Of a stretch of DNA of 10,961 nt, positions 7,170 to 10,961 are shown piece after piece. The stretch is from NCBI GenBank assembly GCA_016932755.1, contig JAFGCE010000066.1, forward strand, positions 1 to 10,961, given 5' to 3'. Both the position numbers and the translations under genes were made by a program. Within the stretch, counting starts at the first letter, position 1. The number at the start of each line of letters is the position of its first letter. Source of the DNA: Candidatus Woesearchaeota archaeon (lineage in GTDB: Archaea > Nanobdellota > Nanobdellia > Woesearchaeales > JAGWAF01). The notes under the pieces were generated by a model, which saw only the letters and a program-made list of their open reading frames with translations, had not been told where the DNA came from and did not search any database.

Positions 7170-7691
7170 TCAGGTCATGCTTAAGTCAAAAAGCAGGTAA
7201 GCCATATTCGTATTGAAAACCCTCCACCATTTGTAGGCTTCCCTTTCCTCGCTCAGCGCCCACGACCTTGTAATGCCCATAATTTGGTCCATCTTGCTTT
7301 CATCTATGTAAAAAAGTATCCTTTCCCTTGCAAGGGTCTCTTCTTTTTTGTAGACTGTTTTTACATTATTTTCAGAAGCGCTGTATTCATAAACCCTTTT
7401 TTTGAGATTGCCGAGATAGCCGAACATGGCGGCATAGTCAAGCTTGACCATCTGCTGCTCGAGAAATCTCTGGTAGTCCATCTTTTTATGGACGCTTTCC
7501 TCTTTGCCTTCCTTCTTTTTTGGCTCAACCTTGTCAGAAAGCTCCTTGTCTTTTTTTTCTGCCTTCTTCTGCTTTTCAGAATTTGGATTTTTCTTGAGAA
7601 GCTTTTTCTGCTCCTCTTCAACCCTTTTTTCGAGCTCCCTGTCAGCCTGCCTGCGCGCCTGCTTTTTTCCCCTGCCTTCTTTTTTCTTCAT
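7170..7691 (-). CDS. Unrecognised Lys-rich 173-residue protein
   Basis: I do not recognise a family. Residues 1-70 are extremely charged and Lys-rich (KKQARRQADRELEKRVEEEQ and KKAEKKDKELSDKVEPKKKE), probably disordered or a single helix that could bind nucleic acid. Residues 71-173 look like a compact helical domain with many aromatics (MDYQRFLEQQMVKLDYAAMF, RERILFYIDESKMDQ, AYKWWRVFNTNMAYLLFDL). There is no signal peptide. ATG at 7691 lies about 27 nt from the TTTAAATA half of a shared palindromic TATA element, and nearby upstream ATGs are out of frame or hit a stop at once. It converges with the TIM-barrel gene, with 28 nt between the two stop codons. Confidence 0.75.
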   Translation of the reverse strand: MKKKEGRGKKQARRQADRELEKRVEEEQKKLLKKNPNSEKQKKAEKKDKELSDKVEPKKKEGKEESVHKKMDYQRFLEQQMVKLDYAAMFGYLGNLKKRVYEYSASENNVKTVYKKEETLARERILFYIDESKMDQIMGITRSWALSEEREAYKWWRVFNTNMAYLLFDLSMT

Positions 7692-7706
7692 CAGGCATGC
7701 ATAAAC

Positions 7707-7722
7707 TATAAATATATTTAAA
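7707..7722. promoter_or_regulatory. Symmetric bidirectional TATA element
   Basis: The intergenic region of 46 nt between the divergent ATGs (7691 on -, 7738 on +) contains TAAATATATTTA at 7709-7720, a perfect 12-nt palindrome. Its centre (7714.5) is exactly midway between the two start codons. Read to the right it gives TATAAATA, about 27 nt from ATG 7738. Read to the left it gives TTTAAATA, about 27 nt from ATG 7691. One element can thus serve as TATA box for two leaderless genes. Confidence 0.65.
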
Positions 7723-7737
7723 TCTTTATTTTTGGAA

Positions 7738-8265
7738 ATGGAACAAAAATTCCAGCAGATAAAGAAAGAGTATGACCTTTTCTACAATTCGCTGCTGAGA
7801 AAAGGGCAGCTTCCAATGGGAGATACAGATGCCGGTTTCTGGGGAGCGTCTGTTTCAGAGGATGTTTTTGAGTTTTTCAGGAAAATAAAGCTGCAGAATT
7901 TCAGGCATTTTATAGACCTGGGAAGCGGGGACGGCAAGGTTGCATTAATAGCATCATTATTCACAAAATCAGCAGGAATAGAGTTTGATGATGATTTGCA
8001 CAGGAAAGCAGTTGAGATAAGGGACAGGCTTAAGCTGAAGGCAGAGCTGGTAAAAGGCGATTTTTTGAAGCACGACCTGTCAAAATATGATATCCTGTTC
8101 ATCAATCCTGACAAATCATTCAACAAAGGGCTTGAGAAAAAGCTCAGGAAAGAGATGAAGGGGGTTCTTTTTGTTTACAACATGATTTACATGCCTGACA
8201 GCATGAAGAAAGGAAAAACTTACTGGATAAGCAGCGTTCCAATAACCAAATACACTATGGGCTGA
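7738..8265 (+). CDS. Class I SAM-dependent methyltransferase, DOT1/FAM173-like
   Basis: The 175-residue protein has the Rossmann-type methyltransferase core. Motif I is FIDLGSGDGK (58-67). The acidic loop after strand 2 is GIEFDDDL (80-87), whose Glu82 should bind the SAM ribose. Motif III is KGDFL (106-110) and motif IV is DILFINPDKSF (118-128). The GSGDGK form with a following GIE is typical of DOT1-like and FAM173-type lysine methyltransferases, so a protein lysine substrate is possible but not shown. It is short, with no target-recognition domain beyond about 55 N-terminal residues (LPMGDTDAGFWGAS). A TTG at 7732 would add two residues; ATG 7738 is preferred because the TATA box lies about 27 nt upstream. 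It diverges from the Lys-rich 173-residue gene. Confidence 0.8.
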   Translation: MEQKFQQIKKEYDLFYNSLLRKGQLPMGDTDAGFWGASVSEDVFEFFRKIKLQNFRHFIDLGSGDGKVALIASLFTKSAGIEFDDDLHRKAVEIRDRLKLKAELVKGDFLKHDLSKYDILFINPDKSFNKGLEKKLRKEMKGVLFVYNMIYMPDSMKKGKTYWISSVPITKYTMG

Positions 8266-8298
8266 TACGCCAACACTTTTCAATAGTAGTCACAAAAC

Positions 8299-8307
8299 TA
8301 TTTAAAA
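8299..8307 (+). promoter_or_regulatory. TATA box for the nucleotidyltransferase gene
   Basis: TATTTAAAA is centred at 8303, predicting a start near 8329. The leader would be about 17-19 nt and would carry the GGGG at 8335-8338, which can act as a weak Shine-Dalgarno 7 nt before ATG 8346. A five-codon ORF (ATG 8327 to TAG 8344, MKKGF) begins at the predicted transcript start. Confidence 0.5.
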
Positions 8308-8345
8308 CAAGTTTGCGGATTTTACAATGAAAAAGGGGTTTTAGA

Positions 8346-9170
8346 ATGGAATTCAAGATTAAGCAGAGAAAGCACCACAATATTCCTAAATATCCCGGAG
8401 AGGACTATAAAACAGCAGAAAGATTTGTTGAAAGGCTGCAAAAAGAGCTTGGCGATTTCTTGAGGGCAGGTGTTTTGTTTGGAAGTGTCGGAAGGGAGGA
8501 AAAAACACAATATGAAAAAGATATTGATGTGCTGCTTGTTGTTAATGACCTGACTCTTATTGTAAGCCCTGAAGTTGTGGAGGCTTACAGGGTAATCACA
8601 GAAAGGGTTGCTGCAGGAACAAGCAGAAGGCTTCATGTCACGACATTAAAAATGACTACCTTCTGGGACTTTGTAAGAGGCGGAGACCCTATCGTGATAA
8701 ACATACTAAGAGACGGAATTCCTTTGTATGACACCGGATTTTTCGAGCCGCTGCAGGTTCTGCTTTTCCAGGGAAGGATAAGGCCTACAGAAGAAAGCGT
8801 CTGGGTTTATTTCTCAAGAGCTCCTGCCACACTTTTGAACTCAAAATGGCATGTGCTTCAGGCAGCGCTTGACCTTTACTGGGCTGTCATAGATGCAGCC
8901 CACGCAGCTTTGATGAGGCTTGGCGAAGTCCCGCCTGCTCCTTCGAAAGTCGCTTCAATGATGAGGCAGAAGATGGTAAAGCCCGGCTTAATCCCAAAAA
9001 GATACGCAGATGTAATGGATTTCTTTTACGAGCTTTCAAAGAATATAACCCACAGGGAGATACAGGAGATTTCAGGACAGCAGTATGAAAAATACTATAA
9101 GGAAGCAAGCGACTTTGTAAACAAGATGCAGCACATAATAGAGCGAAGAATTGCGCCAAAAAAGAAATAA
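8346..9170 (+). CDS. Nucleotidyltransferase-domain protein with HEPN-like helical C-terminus
   Basis: The 274-residue protein has two parts. Residues 20-130 match the minimal nucleotidyltransferase (pol-beta) fold, with the helix RFVERLQKELGDFL and then VLFGSVGREEKTQYEKDIDVLLVV. G46-S47 and D59-x-D61 are the triphosphate and metal residues. Residues 150-265 are all-helical (WHVLQAALDLYWAVIDAAHA, VMDFFYELSKNITHREIQE, YYKEASDFVNKMQHII), as in HEPN or other NTase helper domains. A third catalytic carboxylate is not obvious: the expected strand reads RLHVTTLKM (95-103). Known MNT-HEPN pairs are toxin-antitoxin modules encoded as two genes; here both parts are in one chain and no partner gene lies beside it. 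tRNA- or protein-modifying activity is equally possible. The Arg-x4-6-His HEPN RNase motif was not found, so an active RNase is unlikely. Confidence 0.75.
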   Translation: MEFKIKQRKHHNIPKYPGEDYKTAERFVERLQKELGDFLRAGVLFGSVGREEKTQYEKDIDVLLVVNDLTLIVSPEVVEAYRVITERVAAGTSRRLHVTTLKMTTFWDFVRGGDPIVINILRDGIPLYDTGFFEPLQVLLFQGRIRPTEESVWVYFSRAPATLLNSKWHVLQAALDLYWAVIDAAHAALMRLGEVPPAPSKVASMMRQKMVKPGLIPKRYADVMDFFYELSKNITHREIQEISGQQYEKYYKEASDFVNKMQHIIERRIAPKKK

Positions 9171-9191
9171 TTTCACTTTTTACCCCAAAGG

Positions 9192-9234
9192 TTTATATAT
9201 TTCTATATCTTATTATTAATGTTTTTTTGGAGTG
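9192..9234 (+). promoter_or_regulatory. BRE/TATA box and Shine-Dalgarno for the 42-residue protein
   Basis: TTTATATAT (9192-9200) is preceded by CCAAAG (about 9185-9190), which could act as a BRE. A start near 9222 is predicted, with a leader of about 15 nt. GGAGTG (9229-9234) is a good Shine-Dalgarno ending 3 nt before ATG 9238. This full promoter-plus-RBS set is the main evidence that the small downstream ORF is a gene. Confidence 0.6.
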
Positions 9235-9237
9235 AAG

Positions 9238-9366
9238 ATGCAGATAAAATATGTTAAGTATGTGAACGACCCGTGTTTTGGCGAAAAATACGAGCAGCAC
9301 GACCAGTGCGAGCACTGCTGGATAAAGAAGAGCTGCTTTATTAGGTTCAGGAATAAAAAAGACTAA
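9238..9366 (+). CDS. 42-residue four-cysteine mini-protein (possible metal-binding)
   Basis: An ATG-to-TAA frame of 42 codons lies directly behind a clear TATA box and GGAGTG ribosome site. The product begins MQIKYVKYV. Its cysteines are C13, C24, C27 and C33, with H26 between (QCEHCWIKKSC), a C-x10-C-x2-C-x5-C spacing suited to a small zinc or iron-sulfur site; the tail is basic. I do not recognise a named family. The TAA at 9364-9366 overlaps the stop codon of the convergent lamin-tail gene (TAG, 9363-9365 on the minus strand), leaving no spacer between the genes. It is too short for usual gene-length cut-offs, so it could easily be missed by automatic annotation. Confidence 0.7.
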   Translation: MQIKYVKYVNDPCFGEKYEQHDQCEHCWIKKSCFIRFRNKKD

Positions 9367-10589
9367 TTCTCAGAGCCGACTGCTGTTATCTCGACGATTC
9401 CTTCATGCTCACCGCTTGTTATGCCACCTGAAGCAGAGAGCTTTAGCTTTAATGCTGTTTCTGAATAATTGCCATAATCAAGGTTTGTGTTCTTTATTAT
9501 TGTATTTGATGTCAGCATGCTAAAATCGCTTCCAAAGCTGTAATACAAACAGTTGCAGTCAAAATCCCCTTTTAACCCTATGTCAACAACCTTGTTCCCG
9601 ATATTCCTTATCCTTACTTCGGAAACATAGTCTTTTCCCGCCTCAATCTTTCCAAAATCAAGAGTTTCCTTGTCTATCTGAATTGCAACCAATTCTTCGT
9701 ACTCAAAGCTTATTTCTGCTTTTTCACCATCAGCATTGATTTCTATTGAATATTCTCCCGGAGGCATGTAATGTTCCAAGCTAAGAGCACCCGAGAAAAC
9801 AGAGGTAGTGGCATTCACCTCTTTTGCCTTGCTCAGGACAGCAGTTTCCCCCGCTAAAGTGGCTGTCACCTTGTTAATGTCCTGCCCGGTTATCTGGGCA
9901 TTTACTGTTATTTCAGCTGCGCCTCCAGGAACAGGATTTATGATTCTTCCCTCGCTTATGTTTACCAGGTCAATTGTGGCAGGTATTTGTGCTGTTGCGT
10001 TTAAAACTTCAAAGCTGATTCCTATCTCTTCAGAGTCTTTTCCTGTGCCCAAGTCAGAGCTGCTCCTGAAGAAAGGCTCTGCTTCAATAAAATCATCAAT
10101 ATTGTTGTTTGTGTCTCCTTCCCTAAGCAGAGACTTTCCTTCTTCTGCATTATTTGCAGGAGTTCCCTCAAACAATCCGTCATTAATCTCATCCGGATTC
10201 CCCCATCCGACAGCATCAACTATTGAGCCATTCTTAGTAAGTGCAACACCTGAATCTGTATTTGACATTGTGATAGGCTCTTCCAGGTCAGCATCAGGCC
10301 AGCTTTGGCTGTCTTTTGACTCGTTCCATCCACTGTCTGCAATCAGGTAATAACAGCCAGGGCATATTATTGTGTTTTCAGGTATTACTGCATCATTCAT
10401 TGTGGATTCTGTTGCCAAAACCCATCCGCTTATGGCTATATCCTCGTTTCCATTGTTGTGAATCTCTACAGCCTCTCCTCCGGATTCGCTGTTTAGGGGA
10501 TTGTAAAGAACCTGGCTTATTACAACAGAAGCAGACGCTATCTCTGTGATGCAGACCCAGCAGACAATCCATATGAAAACTTTTTTCAT
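9363..10589 (-). CDS. Secreted lamin-tail-domain (LTD) protein with Ig-like domains
   Basis: The 408-residue protein begins with a typical signal peptide (MKKVFIWIVCWVCITEIASA, 1-20), then SVVISQVLYNP and EAVEIHNNGNEDIAISGWVL (39-58). This is the characteristic opening of the lamin-tail domain, which runs to about 175 (GVALTKNGSIVDAVGWGNP at 114-132 is also typical). Residues 190-297 and 300-405 look like two beta-sandwich domains; the second has IDKETLDFGKIEAGKDYVSEV, a motif seen in choice-of-anchor/ASPM-like Ig domains. C76/C79 and C345/C347 could form disulfides. Several N-x-S/T sites (for example N197, N210, N259, N374) would allow archaeal N-glycosylation. There is no C-terminal TM anchor, so it is probably secreted or surface-associated. 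A TATA-like ATATTAAAA lies about 25 nt upstream of ATG 10589. Confidence 0.85.
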   Translation of the reverse strand: MKKVFIWIVCWVCITEIASASVVISQVLYNPLNSESGGEAVEIHNNGNEDIAISGWVLATESTMNDAVIPENTIICPGCYYLIADSGWNESKDSQSWPDADLEEPITMSNTDSGVALTKNGSIVDAVGWGNPDEINDGLFEGTPANNAEEGKSLLREGDTNNNIDDFIEAEPFFRSSSDLGTGKDSEEIGISFEVLNATAQIPATIDLVNISEGRIINPVPGGAAEITVNAQITGQDINKVTATLAGETAVLSKAKEVNATTSVFSGALSLEHYMPPGEYSIEINADGEKAEISFEYEELVAIQIDKETLDFGKIEAGKDYVSEVRIRNIGNKVVDIGLKGDFDCNCLYYSFGSDFSMLTSNTIIKNTNLDYGNYSETALKLKLSASGGITSGEHEGIVEITAVGSEN

Positions 10590-10609
10590 AGAAGTATGGG
10601 TGTTTCTGG

Positions 10610-10618
10610 TTTTAATAT
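10610..10618 (-). promoter_or_regulatory. TATA box for the lamin-tail gene (leaderless)
   Basis: On the minus strand ATATTAAAA is centred about 25 nt before the start codon at 10589, with no Shine-Dalgarno between them. This points to a leaderless transcript. The 62-nt gap between this gene and the upstream 91-residue gene holds nothing else that I can identify. Confidence 0.45.
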
Positions 10619-10651
10619 GGCTTTACAAAGAAAATCCGGAAAGATTTTATT

Positions 10652-10927
10652 TTATTTCTTTGGCAGATAGCAGGGGCAGTAGTAAATCTTTGTTGCAGGG
10701 TCGTCAGGCGATATCCTCATGTCTTCATTTCCGAGATGAGGGCATGTTATATCTACCGGGTTTTTTCGCGGTGCTCTTGGGCAGTCATAATCTATTGTGA
10801 GCCGGCACATTACAATACCAGGAAAATCAGGATGGGCAAACTGCTCAGAACCTCCGTTTTCAGGGCATTCATCTGCCTTCTGCTGGTTCATTCTCTTGAA
10901 TTCATCAAAGATTTGCCGTGATACCAT
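10652..10927 (-). CDS. Unrecognised 91-residue cysteine-rich protein
   Basis: I do not recognise a family. The protein has no signal peptide, a short N-terminal helix (SRQIFDEFKRMNQQK) and six cysteines: C21, C41, C49, C62, C84 and C86. Their motifs are ECPENGG, MCRLTIDYDCP, ITCPHLGN and YYCPCYLPKK. Several are followed by Pro, as in zinc- or FeS-binding knuckles, and His64 is a further possible ligand. The start ATG at 10927 sits behind an A/T-only tract; no clear ribosome site is seen. It precedes the lamin-tail gene on the same strand by 62 nt but that gene has its own TATA box, so they may not be co-transcribed. A small metal-binding protein is likely; its role is unknown. Confidence 0.7.
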   Translation of the reverse strand: MVSRQIFDEFKRMNQQKADECPENGGSEQFAHPDFPGIVMCRLTIDYDCPRAPRKNPVDITCPHLGNEDMRISPDDPATKIYYCPCYLPKK

Positions 10928-10961
10928 TTTAGAAAAAAACTAATTAAAAAAATAAAAAATA

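Noticed and set aside
7161..7173. 13-nt inverted repeat CTGAAATTTTCAG between convergent stop codons
   Set aside because: The symmetric centre leaves a one-base loop, and only a weak, short stem could form. It might mark a termination zone, but the evidence is too thin to call a terminator.
7284..7721. Plus-strand hydrophobic open frame opposite the Lys-rich gene
   Set aside because: Phe/Leu-rich sequence is the automatic complement of Lys/Glu codons. No promoter or ribosome site fits, and the minus frame has a well-placed TATA box.
8346..9170. Toxin-antitoxin module
   Set aside because: Only one gene is present, the HEPN RNase motif is missing and no partner ORF flanks it, so a TA call is not supported.
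9808..10350. Plus-strand open frame (180 codons) within the lamin-tail gene
   Set aside because: The minus-strand protein has a signal peptide and LTD motifs; the plus frame has no motif or ribosome site.
1..10961. CRISPR array, tRNA, rRNA, transposon ends or integrated element
   Set aside because: No regularly spaced repeats, cloverleaf-like sequence, transposase or integrase motifs or long inverted repeats were seen by eye on either strand.

Overview
The window reads as part of a small-genome archaeal chromosome, most likely from the DPANN group (Woesearchaeota/Pacearchaeota-like). This is inferred, not proven. The reasons are: AT-rich TATA boxes about 26 nt upstream of several ATG codons (leaderless or near-leaderless genes); GAGG/GGAG Shine-Dalgarno sites on others; heavy use of AGG/AGA and ATA codons; very short intergenic gaps; and a gene set of Lys-rich, partly unrecognised proteins mixed with a CRM-domain protein and a stand-alone NAD(P)H-hydrate dehydratase. 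No rRNA, tRNA, CRISPR array, transposase or phage gene was seen.

Left part (1-2940, + strand): the C-terminal end of an unidentified gene overlaps nnrD (nicotinamide nucleotide repair). This is followed after 3 nt by a CPA2/Kef-type cation:proton antiporter with a C-terminal RCK (TrkA-N) domain. A 23-codon hydrophobic mini-ORF and a YhbY/CRM RNA-binding gene follow in a tight chain; the mini-ORF and the CRM gene both begin at a TAA-A-ATG junction.

Centre (2987-7141, + strand): three consecutive genes, two without a recognisable family. They encode a 466-residue soluble protein with a Lys/Pro linker, a 203-residue charged coiled-coil protein, and a 700-residue protein. The last carries the metal-binding pattern of the endonuclease IV / xylose-isomerase-like TIM-barrel superfamily, split by an insertion of roughly 290 residues. 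This trio is the best candidate in the window for an undescribed system.

Right part (7170-10927): a Lys-rich 173-residue protein (-) and a class I SAM methyltransferase (+) diverge from a perfectly symmetric 12-nt TATA palindrome. Next come a nucleotidyltransferase with a helical, HEPN-like C-terminal half (+) and a 42-residue four-cysteine mini-protein (+). The mini-protein's stop codon overlaps the stop of a secreted lamin-tail-domain protein (-). A 91-residue cysteine-rich protein (-) closes the window. The right-hand genes look like independent single-gene units rather than one operon.
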